A stretch of 8,535 bases of DNA from Pelagibacteraceae bacterium BACL5 MAG-120820-bin39 (GTDB taxonomy: Bacteria > Pseudomonadota > Alphaproteobacteria > Pelagibacterales > Pelagibacteraceae), in NCBI GenBank assembly GCA_001438335.1, contig LIBV01000038.1, positions 1-8,535 of the forward strand, given 5' to 3'. Position 1 is the first letter of the stretch; each line of letters opens with the position of its first letter. A program made the translations under genes and the position numbers. A model generated the notes under the pieces. The model was given only the letters and a program-made list of their open reading frames with translations, was not told the origin of the DNA and did not search any database. Positions 1 to 5,919 of the stretch are shown here, piece by piece.

Positions 1-1418
1 AGTGAGCTTGCCGATAAAGCCAAATTTGTAAAAGATGCAAAAACAGCAAAAAAAGTTGCTTTTAAATGTGTGGGTGCATTTTTAGCAATCCATGCTAACA
101 ATGGGATCATTGAGACTTGTCCTAATGGTGACTCTAAAGCAGTATTAATAATTGCTATAAATTTTGCATCTACCACACCTCCAGTAAGTGAGGCTGTCCA
201 ATTATGAAACCCATAATACATTCCAACACTTGGTAAAAACAATATTGCTCCAGCAATACTTAATACAACTATTAATTTGGCAATTGAATTTTTAGCCATA
301 AATGGTCTCAACATAACTATGCCAACCAAAGTTAAAATCGAAGCAAGTAACGATAAAATTGAAAAAAATTGCTCGTTAAACTCTAGAACATCTATTTCAA
401 ACCAAGTTAAACCTGGGCCTGGACCAGGCATAGCCCTGAATATAAAAATAATTACAGCTGTCCCAACAATAGTTAGTCTTAAATGTTTGGGTAGCTCCTT
501 TATGAGCTTAAACATTAAAAAAAGAATAATAATAACTGATCCAATGAACACAATCTCTTGTGCAAAAGGTAGATTTAAAGACCCAACTGATAATGTAAAG
601 ATTACAAAGATAAGACTACCACCTAAAATCCACCAATTGATCTCAGTTTTTTGAGTGCTATGCTCATCTTTATATTCCAAGCCTTGAATTCTTAAATCAT
701 TAATTCTTTTTTTTTTTAAATAACTTCCTAGAATTACTCCCAAAACAGATACGAGAGGGATAATTAATGCATAAATGTAAATTGAACCATAAAGATTTAT
801 TTTTTCTGCTTGTTCTAGATTGTCAACATCTCTAAATAAAATTACATTTGCTAGTGCTACTAATACTGTCCCACCAATTATTGCAAATCGACCTAAAGTT
901 TGCATGGTTGTATGCATTAATTTGATTTGGTCTTTAGTATAATCTTTACCTTTTTCATCAGTAAGTGGTACAGCTTCAACAGTCATTGCATCAGCAACTA
1001 CGTCTTGAATAACATAACCTACAGGAGCTAGTATAACGCTAATTACAAACCATTTTTCGACTGAAAATATTAGAGCTAATTCCTCTGTATGAATAATTAA
1101 TCCATACATAATCAATAAACTGATTGATATTAAAAAAGCCCCAAAATAAACCATATAGTTTTTTTTATTCCAAATAAGATCAACCAGATGTCCTAGTGGC
1201 ATTTTTAAAGCCCAAGGTATCCCAGCCCAAAAACCAAGGCCTGCAAGAAATGCTGCTGATAAATTTAAATAATCTTTAACAAAAAAAGTTCCAACAATTC
1301 CAGTTAAACCTGAAATACCTGCCGCTACATAAACCATTAAGGGCGGTAAATAACTCCATTTAAATTGGCGACCTAAATCTAAAAGAGTATCATCAAAAAA
1401 TTTTGATATTCTGTTCAT
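1..1418 (-). CDS. BT1/folate-biopterin-transporter family MFS permease, C-terminus cut by window edge
   Basis: An inner-membrane permease of the major facilitator superfamily that most resembles the folate-biopterin transporter (BT1) family. I translated it codon by codon: the frame is open from the ATG at 1418 to the left edge, giving 472 residues without a stop. Family signs are GIPWALKMPLGHLVD at residues 66-80 (the loop after TM2 in MFS proteins), DVVADAMTVE at 139-148 where BT1 proteins carry an acidic 'D..VEA' segment, and APTHLKATFFAVFASFTNL near 448-466, matching the 'P.G.EAT.FAL..S.SNL' block before the last helices of BT1 proteins. Hydrophobic segments fill the rest. The substrate cannot be read from the sequence: folates and pterins are known for the family, but other small molecules are possible. 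The start is 44 bp below the YeeE-pair gene and has no Shine-Dalgarno sequence. An A11 run (707-717) lies inside the gene without breaking the frame. The family call is fairly sure, the substrate is not. Confidence 0.8.
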   Translation of the reverse strand, partial: MNRISKFFDDTLLDLGRQFKWSYLPPLMVYVAAGISGLTGIVGTFFVKDYLNLSAAFLAGLGFWAGIPWALKMPLGHLVDLIWNKKNYMVYFGAFLISISLLIMYGLIIHTEELALIFSVEKWFVISVILAPVGYVIQDVVADAMTVEAVPLTDEKGKDYTKDQIKLMHTTMQTLGRFAIIGGTVLVALANVILFRDVDNLEQAEKINLYGSIYIYALIIPLVSVLGVILGSYLKKKRINDLRIQGLEYKDEHSTQKTEINWWILGGSLIFVIFTLSVGSLNLPFAQEIVFIGSVIIILFLMFKLIKELPKHLRLTIVGTAVIIFIFRAMPGPGPGLTWFEIDVLEFNEQFFSILSLLASILTLVGIVMLRPFMAKNSIAKLIVVLSIAGAILFLPSVGMYYGFHNWTASLTGGVVDAKFIAIINTALESPLGQVSMIPLLAWIAKNAPTHLKATFFAVFASFTNLALSASS

Positions 1419-1426
1419 GAATTAAT

Positions 1427-1432
1427 ATTATA
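1427..1432 (-). promoter_or_regulatory. Candidate -10 box (TATAAT) giving a near-leaderless transcript
   Basis: The minus strand reads TATAAT here, and only 8 bases separate it from the ATG of the BT1-family gene at 1418. Transcription normally begins 6-8 bases below a -10 box, so the mRNA would start at or within a base or two of the start codon. No TTGACA-like -35 element is visible 16-18 bp upstream and there is no extended TGn motif, so this may be chance in AT-rich DNA. The local CGCG beside it is unusual in this sequence. It would let the transporter be expressed separately from the upstream genes. Confidence 0.35.
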
Positions 1433-1462
1433 CGCGGTTGAAGAAAATATAAATTTTATTTT

Positions 1463-1882
1463 TTATCTAGTGGCACTGAAGTTTAAGACTTTTACAATAT
1501 AAAAACCAATAAACATAGATATCACAAATGCAATAGAATAAACATTGAAGAGAGCAATTGATGATATGGCTGGACCTGGACATAGGCCTCCAAGACCCCA
1601 TCCAGCACCAAACAGTGCTGATCCAACAATTAATTTTGTGTTAATATTTTTATTATTTGAATAGTCAAATTTTTCTGCAAATAAAGGTTTTTTGTTATTT
1701 TTGATTAAATGAAACATAGGAGATGATACAACAAGAGCTCCAATCATTACAAAAGCTAATGATGGATCCCAGTATCCAAATAAATCCAAAAATCCTAATA
1801 CTTTTGCAGGATTAATCATTTCAGAAATTACCAACCCAATTCCAAAAATTATACCAGAAACTAAAGATACTAATTTATTCAT
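1463..1882 (-). CDS. YeeE/YedE-type transporter, second half (DUF6691-like)
   Basis: A 139-residue hydrophobic inner-membrane protein and one half of a split YeeE/YedE transporter. Full-length relatives such as TsuA import thiosulfate, and split pairs of this type (PmpA/PmpB in Xylella) accompany sulfide/persulfide genes. Visible features are a glycine-rich first helix with GIIFGIGLVISEMINPAKVLGF (residues 10-31, the DUF6691 signature), a helix around 42-60, and the cysteine motif GWGLGGLCPGPA at 94-105 with C101 as the likely sulfur-handling residue. A further helix lies near 115-133. It starts inside the preceding half: ATGA, with that gene's TGA at 1879-1881, so the two are translationally coupled and should form a 1:1 complex. 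There is no Shine-Dalgarno sequence. The family is clear; the exact ion (thiosulfate, sulfite or another reduced sulfur species) is not shown. Confidence 0.85.
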   Translation of the reverse strand: MNKLVSLVSGIIFGIGLVISEMINPAKVLGFLDLFGYWDPSLAFVMIGALVVSSPMFHLIKNNKKPLFAEKFDYSNNKNINTKLIVGSALFGAGWGLGGLCPGPAISSIALFNVYSIAFVISMFIGFYIVKVLNFSATR

Positions 1883-2298
1883 ATTAAATTTTTTACAAAA
1901 ACAGTTATTATTCCAACGATCATAAAAGTTATAGTTGCAATAATTGATCTTAGAGAAAATCTACCAATACCAGAAATTCCATGGCCACTTGTACATCCAC
2001 CACTTATTCTGGTTCCTAATCCGACTAATAAACCAGCAATAATTAATAGTGTATATGAACTAGAAATAGTGACACTGATTTGCTTGCTAGTAAACAAAGT
2101 ATATAAGATAGGACCAATTATAAGACCTACTAAAAATAAAAAATTATCAAATCTATTATTTTTTTCAGTAAGTGCATTACTTGCGATACCACTGATCCCT
2201 ACTAACCGACCATTTAATAAAAAAAATACCACCACTGCTAAACCTATTATCACTCCTCCGGTAAAAGCTGATACTGGTGTAAAATTAATTATATTCAT
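1879..2298 (-). CDS. YeeE/YedE-type sulfur-compound transporter, first half
   Basis: A 139-residue inner-membrane protein of the YeeE/YedE family and partner of the overlapping downstream half. The motif GTRISGGCTSGHGISGIGRF (residues 95-114) is the hallmark of the family: C102 sits in the GGCTSGHG loop that in full-length TsuA-type transporters lines the thiosulfate path. Helices are visible at roughly 10-28, 50-68, 82-96 and 118-137. The two halves add up to 278 residues, shorter than usual single-chain members. The ATG at 2296-2298 directly follows the TAA of the CoA-binding gene (zero gap), and its own TGA overlaps the next ATG by four bases. Organisms of the SAR11 type are known to lack assimilatory sulfate reduction and need reduced sulfur, which would suit such an importer. 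No rhodanese, persulfide dioxygenase or BigR-type regulator, often next to this pair elsewhere, is in the window. Confidence 0.85.
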   Translation of the reverse strand: MNIINFTPVSAFTGGVIIGLAVVVFFLLNGRLVGISGIASNALTEKNNRFDNFLFLVGLIIGPILYTLFTSKQISVTISSSYTLLIIAGLLVGLGTRISGGCTSGHGISGIGRFSLRSIIATITFMIVGIITVFVKNLI

Positions 2299-2733
2299 TT
2301 AACTTTGTAATACTGGAAATGCTTGTCTCATTTTTAAAAAATTTTTTTGATATTCCATCTTTGTACATCTGTCTTGTACATACTCAATATTATTTAATTC
2401 AACAATTTCTTTTGCTTTATCATTTTTTATACCAAGTTGTAGCCATAAAACCTTAGCACCAATTTTTACAGTGTCTTCAGCGATTTTTTCTGCTTCTACT
2501 GAGGGTCTAAATACATTTACTATCCCCACGTCTGCCTTTATATCAGTTAACTTTTCATAAACATCTTCACCTAAAATTTTTTGTCCTTTAACTGAAGGAT
2601 TAACAGGATAAACTTTAAAGCCGTATTCTTGCATATATTTCATAACAATAGTTGACGGTTTTTTTGGATCTTTACTGACACCTATCATGGCGATTGATTT
2701 ATACTTTTCTAAAATTATTTTTAAATTATCCAT
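2299..2733 (-). CDS. CoA-binding domain protein (CoA_binding_2, YccU-like)
   Basis: A 144-residue soluble protein with a single Rossmann-type CoA-binding domain of the YccU/CoA_binding_2 family, which is related to the CoA-binding part of succinyl-CoA synthetase. The nucleotide loop IAMIGVSKDPKKPST lies at residues 14-28, followed by the typical GFKVYPVNP strand (38-46), DVGIVNVFRP (68-77), LWLQLGI (96-102) and the end motif DRCTKMEY (121-128) with the conserved cysteine C123. Length matches the family. The biochemical role of free-standing members is poorly known; persulfide or acyl-CoA handling has been proposed but nothing here proves it. It starts three bases below the 65-residue membrane protein gene and its TAA abuts the ATG of the YeeE half. 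Together with the upstream crotonase-like gene this puts two CoA-type proteins in one transcript with a sulfur transporter. Confidence 0.88.
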   Translation of the reverse strand: MDNLKIILEKYKSIAMIGVSKDPKKPSTIVMKYMQEYGFKVYPVNPSVKGQKILGEDVYEKLTDIKADVGIVNVFRPSVEAEKIAEDTVKIGAKVLWLQLGIKNDKAKEIVELNNIEYVQDRCTKMEYQKNFLKMRQAFPVLQS

Positions 2734-2736
2734 TTA

Positions 2737-2934
2737 CTAATCTTTTTTTGAGATTTGCTCTTCACAAAACTTTTTTGCAGCATCTAAATCTGTAATTGTT
2801 GCTAACTGTTTGCTGCCAGCGACGCAAGCTTCTACTGCTCTTTGAAAATTGTGATCTCTAAATTTTAAAACTAATAACATACCTAAAATTATAAAAATAA
2901 TTATGAATAAGTTTTTTTTACTTTTTAAAATCAT
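2737..2934 (-). CDS. Small single-helix membrane protein with two cysteines, unknown function
   Basis: A 65-residue protein I do not recognise. A basic start (MILKSKK) precedes one hydrophobic helix at about residues 9-24, so it is either an inner-membrane anchor with the C-terminus outside or an uncleaved signal anchor. The remaining 40 residues are predicted helical and amphipathic, with two cysteines (C37 and C57) 20 residues apart. These could form a disulfide across a helical hairpin in the periplasm, or bind a ligand. It is likely real: its ATG overlaps the TGA of the crotonase-like gene by four bases, a weak GGA ribosome site lies 8 bases before the start (2943-2944), and it ends three bases before the CoA-binding gene. 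No lipobox is visible. The position suggests a helper of the neighbouring CoA-binding or sulfur-transport proteins, but this is a guess. Confidence 0.65.
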   Translation of the reverse strand: MILKSKKNLFIIIFIILGMLLVLKFRDHNFQRAVEACVAGSKQLATITDLDAAKKFCEEQISKKD

Positions 2935-3710
2935 TTATTTTTCCAAACAGGTTTTCTTTTTTCCAAAAAAGCTGAGATACCTTCTTTAGCATCCATCGCC
3001 ATCATATTCATGGTCATCATTTTGCTAGTGTAGCTATAAGCTTTTCTTAACGGTAATTCTAATTGTTTATAAAATGCCTCTTTACCGATTTTAATAGTTA
3101 AGTTAGATTTTGAAGCTATTAATTTTGCAATTTTTAAAACCTCTTTGTCTAATTTCTTTTTTGGATAACAATTATTGATTAATCCAATTTGTTTCGCATA
3201 ATCTGCTTTAATTGGTTCACCAGTTAACAGCATTTGCATCATAGTTTTTCGATTAATTTTTCGGCTAACAGCAACCATTGGGGTACTACAAAAAAGTCCT
3301 ATATTGACACCTGGTGTTGCAAATACCGCATCATTAGCGCTATACGCTAGATCACAACTCGCAACCAACTGACATCCTGCCGCAAATGCTGCGCCATGAA
3401 CTTTAGCAATTACTGGTTTTTTTCCTTCTACAATTTGCAACATTAATTTAGAACATAGATTAAAAAGTTTTTGATATTTATTTTTTTTCTTTAAACTTTT
3501 TACTTCTTTTAAATTGTGACCGGCACTAAAACCTTTTCCTGCGCCTTCTACAATGATTACCTTTATGTTTTTATCTTTATCTAATTTTTTAAAAGTTATT
3601 ATTAAATCATTTAAATTTTTAAATGATAAAGCATTATAAGTTTGAGGCTCATCTATGATGATTAGTGCAATACCATTATTTAATTTTTTTAATTTAATAT
3701 TGCTAATCAT
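2931..3710 (-). CDS. Enoyl-CoA hydratase/isomerase family protein, ECHDC3-like, catalytic Glu pair absent
   Basis: A 259-residue crotonase-fold protein, normal in length. The CoA-thioester oxyanion hole is formed by FSAGHNL (residues 61-67) and HGAAFAAG (105-112). The following segment, AAGCQLVASCD (110-120) and ATPGVNIGLFCSTP (131-144), together with MLLTGEPI (160-167), closely follows the ECHDC3 subfamily known from mitochondria and proteobacteria. In true enoyl-CoA hydratases two glutamates activate water (rat E144 and E164); here the aligned positions are Q114 and G134, so ordinary hydratase chemistry is unlikely. It may act on another acyl-CoA or only bind one. The C-terminal EKRKPVW tail is typical of crotonases. 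It starts at ATG 3710, 33 bp below the nucleotidyltransferase gene with no clear ribosome site, and overlaps the next gene by four bases. Crotonase membership is sure; substrate is unknown. Confidence 0.9.
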   Translation of the reverse strand: MISNIKLKKLNNGIALIIIDEPQTYNALSFKNLNDLIITFKKLDKDKNIKVIIVEGAGKGFSAGHNLKEVKSLKKKNKYQKLFNLCSKLMLQIVEGKKPVIAKVHGAAFAAGCQLVASCDLAYSANDAVFATPGVNIGLFCSTPMVAVSRKINRKTMMQMLLTGEPIKADYAKQIGLINNCYPKKKLDKEVLKIAKLIASKSNLTIKIGKEAFYKQLELPLRKAYSYTSKMMTMNMMAMDAKEGISAFLEKRKPVWKNK

Positions 3711-3743
3711 ATTAATCAGTTAAATTGATTTAAAACTTTTAAT

Positions 3744-4118
3744 TTATTTTAACTTTCCTTCTTCACGCATCTTGGCCCTAATTTTAGTTGCAGAAATTTT
3801 TTGAATTTCTTCAGTTAGCACAATTTCCTCTATTTTATAACCAACACCTCTACCATAACAAATGTTAGTAATATTTGGTACCAATATAACTTTAAACTGA
3901 CCTTCAAATTCAGGGTTTAATCTTTCTTCAATATTTTTCTTCACCGTATCGAAATCAAAAGGGTTGTCATCTACACCCTGAACATCACGTATTTGTATGC
4001 AAACTTGTCCAGTTTTTTTAATAATTTCTTTAAACAAAGTATAATGACCATCATGAAAAGGTTGCCATCTTCCTAGCATTTGAGCTGTTGGTTTTTTATT
4101 GTCCCATTGATAAGCCAT
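3744..4118 (-). CDS. HxGH-family nucleotidyltransferase, NMN/cytidylyltransferase-like
   Basis: A small (124-residue) soluble nucleotidyltransferase of the HIGH superfamily, which joins a nucleotide to a phosphorylated substrate and releases pyrophosphate. GRWQPFHDGH at residues 16-25 carries the HxGH motif (H22, H25) and strongly resembles the GRFQPFHxGH of archaeal NMN adenylyltransferase; ISATKIR at 108-114 is the matching C-terminal (S/T)xxxIR phosphate-binding motif. It is shorter than typical NMN adenylyltransferases (about 170 residues). I place the start at ATG 4118, not at the in-frame TTG at 4151: an excellent AAGGAGA ribosome site lies seven bases upstream, and this ATG overlaps the TAA of the kinase gene (TAATG). 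The kinase neighbour suggests that the pair phosphorylates and then nucleotidylates one small molecule. Substrate and nucleotide cannot be told from the sequence. Confidence 0.82.
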   Translation of the reverse strand: MAYQWDNKKPTAQMLGRWQPFHDGHYTLFKEIIKKTGQVCIQIRDVQGVDDNPFDFDTVKKNIEERLNPEFEGQFKVILVPNITNICYGRGVGYKIEEIVLTEEIQKISATKIRAKMREEGKLK

Positions 4119-4525
4119 TATTTGATCTCCTTTATAATTTTTGATGCCCAATTTTTAGCATCTTGTGTGGTCACCTGAAAGTCAAACTTATCCGGTTTAA
4201 CAAACATTTTATTTGTATCGTCAAACCTTCCTTCTTTAATAGTATCAACCCAAATAATATAATCTGCAGGAAATAACCTTCTTGCTTCAGGTGTGGGGCA
4301 AATAAAATCTGCTACAACAAAATTTCCTTCTTCTTTTAATTTAATAGCAAATTCAGCCATTCGCTTAGATTGTCGCTTACGTCCATCTTCTGAAAAATCC
4401 CAATCATTCGCTTCTTTTCTTACTTCATCTGCATTTAATCTTTTAGCATTTAATAGTGGCGCAAGCTCATTTGCTAAAGTTGTTTTACCAGACCCTGGTA
4501 ATCCCATAATTAAAATAATTTTCAT
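4118..4525 (-). CDS. Short P-loop kinase resembling adenylylsulfate kinase
   Basis: A 135-residue P-loop phosphotransferase. The Walker A loop GLPGSGKTT is at residues 8-16, LNADEVRKE at 30-38 corresponds to the LDGDNVR substrate loop of APS kinase (CysC), and GRKRQSKRMAEFA (48-60) with VVADFICPTPEARR (70-83) matches the helix and 'FISP...R' region of that family. It is clearly shorter than real CysC (about 175-200 residues): the long lid with the CPLEVCE..DPKG block is replaced by IWVDTIKEGRFDDTNKMF (91-108). APS phosphorylation is therefore doubtful, and no sulfate-activation genes are nearby. It starts 38 bp below the FAD enzyme gene without a ribosome site and shares one base with the nucleotidyltransferase gene, so the two probably work in sequence on one metabolite. 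The kinase fold is sure; the substrate is unknown. Confidence 0.82.
   Translation of the reverse strand: MKIILIMGLPGSGKTTLANELAPLLNAKRLNADEVRKEANDWDFSEDGRKRQSKRMAEFAIKLKEEGNFVVADFICPTPEARRLFPADYIIWVDTIKEGRFDDTNKMFVKPDKFDFQVTTQDAKNWASKIIKEIK
4126..4132 (-). promoter_or_regulatory. Strong Shine-Dalgarno site of the nucleotidyltransferase gene
   Basis: The minus strand reads AAGGAGA, ending seven bases before the ATG at 4118. It is the best ribosome site in the window and lies inside the end of the kinase gene. It decides the start of the nucleotidyltransferase: the alternative TTG at 4151 is upstream of this site and would add 11 residues before the conserved region. Most other genes here have no such site, so this gene may be translated at a higher or independent rate. 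Confidence 0.85.
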
Positions 4526-4563
4526 AATATTTATTTAACTTTTATTTAAAAAATTACTAGACT

Positions 4564-5919
4564 TTAAAGCTCAGCTTTTGCTTTAAATTCTCTCCATTTT
4601 ATAACTGTTCTAGCTCCAATGGTTGAAATTGGTGATGGAGGTAATTTTTTTGGCTTATCATAAGAACTCATATCTTTTACGATTTCAGAATTTAAACCTA
4701 AAGCAAGTTCTGCAGCACCAATACCTGCTAAAGTACCTTTTGCTGTACCAATTCCATTTTGACAACATGCAGAAAAAACATTTTTATCCACTTCTCCAAA
4801 TGCTGGGACAGAATTAAGCGATAAACACAATCTCCCACCCCATCTATATTCCATGGTAACATCAGGAATCATTGGAAATCTTTTTTTAAAGCTCTCATCT
4901 TGATCTTTACCAAATTTTTGGACATTATTTTCTGAAACCTCTAATGTTGGATTAAAAGTCCATCTATTTCTAATAAGAATTCTATCTCCACTAATGCCAG
5001 TTATTCTTCGCAAAGTAGATCCCATTGGGTCAGATGGGGTGATACCCCAGCTAGATTTTCCACCTAAAGTTTTTTGCTCTGTCTCAGTTAATTTTCTTGT
5101 CATAGAGGCATAAGTAAATACATGCATTAACCGCTTTTCAAAAAAACCAAATGACTCTACATGTCCATTTACAGCCATTATTATTTTTTTAGTTTTAATT
5201 GATCCTTTTGGAGTTTTAACTATCCATTCATCGATGTTATTTTTTAATTCTAAAGCTGGTGTGTGTTCATATAATTTAAAATTTTTTTGGTATTGATTTG
5301 AAATCCCCTCGGCAAGTTTACTAATATATAAAGCCGGCTGTAACATTAAACATCCTGGCATAAATAGTCCCCCACTATAAAAATCAGATCCTGTGATATC
5401 TTTCATATCTTTTGCTGAAAGATTTTCATATGTTTCACCTAATTGATCTAAATGTTTTGAATATTCATGATTATGTTTCTCACCACTTATATTCACATAA
5501 CTATTAATTCGCCCAACAGGATCAGCAGCTTCTTTTGGCATGTCGTATTCTTTAGACGAATTTTTTGCAAAATTAAGCGCATATCTATTTAATTTTACAT
5601 GTAATTTATCTCTTTCGATCGTATCTTGATAACTTCCAGAACCTAATTCATGTGGCAGATCAATCATAAACCCCGAATTTCTACCTGCTGGTCCAGCTGC
5701 AATTTCACTTGCCTCAATTAAAATGATTTTATCATTGTTGGCTAACTCACATAATCTTTTAGCTGCCGATAAACCTGTAAACCCACCTCCAATAATTAGC
5801 CAATCTGCTGAAATAGTATTTTCAAGATCTAGATATCTTTTTTGTTTTGGTAAAATTTCTCTCCATGCGGCTGGGCCTGGATCTATAGGTAATCTTTTAG
5901 CTTTTATAACTTTATTCAT
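4564..5919 (-). CDS. FAD-dependent amine/amino-acid oxidoreductase (DAO, PuuB-like)
   Basis: A 451-residue flavoprotein of the D-amino-acid oxidase / glycine oxidase superfamily, close in layout to PuuB-type oxidoreductases, which oxidise a C-N bond of an amine or N-methyl amino acid. After an N-terminal lead (PGPAAWREILP, 14-24) comes the FAD loop LIIGGGFTGLSAA (41-53, GxGxxG at 44-49) with E69 as the ribose-binding acid, then AAGPAGRNSGFMID (74-87), which is the flavin-contacting loop of this family. The C-terminal NGIGTAKGTLAG segment near 389-400 is the second FAD-contact region. No signal peptide or membrane segment is visible, so it is cytosolic. Its ATG overlaps the TAA of the DapA-like gene (TAATG). 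With Rieske and BHMT-like enzymes upstream, a demethylated amino acid (for example dimethylglycine, N-methylproline or hydroxyproline) is a reasonable but unproven substrate. No fused folate-binding (GcvT) domain is present, unlike dimethylglycine dehydrogenase. Confidence 0.87.
   Translation of the reverse strand: MNKVIKAKRLPIDPGPAAWREILPKQKRYLDLENTISADWLIIGGGFTGLSAAKRLCELANNDKIILIEASEIAAGPAGRNSGFMIDLPHELGSGSYQDTIERDKLHVKLNRYALNFAKNSSKEYDMPKEAADPVGRINSYVNISGEKHNHEYSKHLDQLGETYENLSAKDMKDITGSDFYSGGLFMPGCLMLQPALYISKLAEGISNQYQKNFKLYEHTPALELKNNIDEWIVKTPKGSIKTKKIIMAVNGHVESFGFFEKRLMHVFTYASMTRKLTETEQKTLGGKSSWGITPSDPMGSTLRRITGISGDRILIRNRWTFNPTLEVSENNVQKFGKDQDESFKKRFPMIPDVTMEYRWGGRLCLSLNSVPAFGEVDKNVFSACCQNGIGTAKGTLAGIGAAELALGLNSEIVKDMSSYDKPKKLPPSPISTIGARTVIKWREFKAKAEL

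Noticed and set aside
411..432. GC-rich repeated motif cctgggcctggaccagg
   Set aside because: It encodes a Pro-Gly repeat (MPGPGPGL) in the transporter, with no copies elsewhere that would suggest a regulatory element.
277..654. Plus-strand open frame of 125 codons
   Set aside because: It lies entirely opposite the BT1-family gene, whose frame is open over the whole region and has clear family motifs. The plus-strand product is low-complexity and matches nothing I know.
2069..2302. Plus-strand open frame opposite the YeeE half
   Set aside because: It is a shadow of a gene with the conserved GGCTSGHG motif, and no ribosome site or family feature supports it.
3711..3743. Terminator-like inverted repeat AATCA/TGATT after the nucleotidyltransferase gene
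   Set aside because: The stem is only five AT-rich base pairs with no T-tract after it, so it is unlikely to stop transcription.
4119..4151. Upstream TTG start for the nucleotidyltransferase
   Set aside because: It would precede the AAGGAGA ribosome site and add 11 residues before the conserved region. ATG 4118 fits the site and the TAATG overlap.
4118..4525. Assignment as true APS kinase (cysC)
   Set aside because: It is too short, lacks the CysC lid block, and no sulfate-activation genes are near it.
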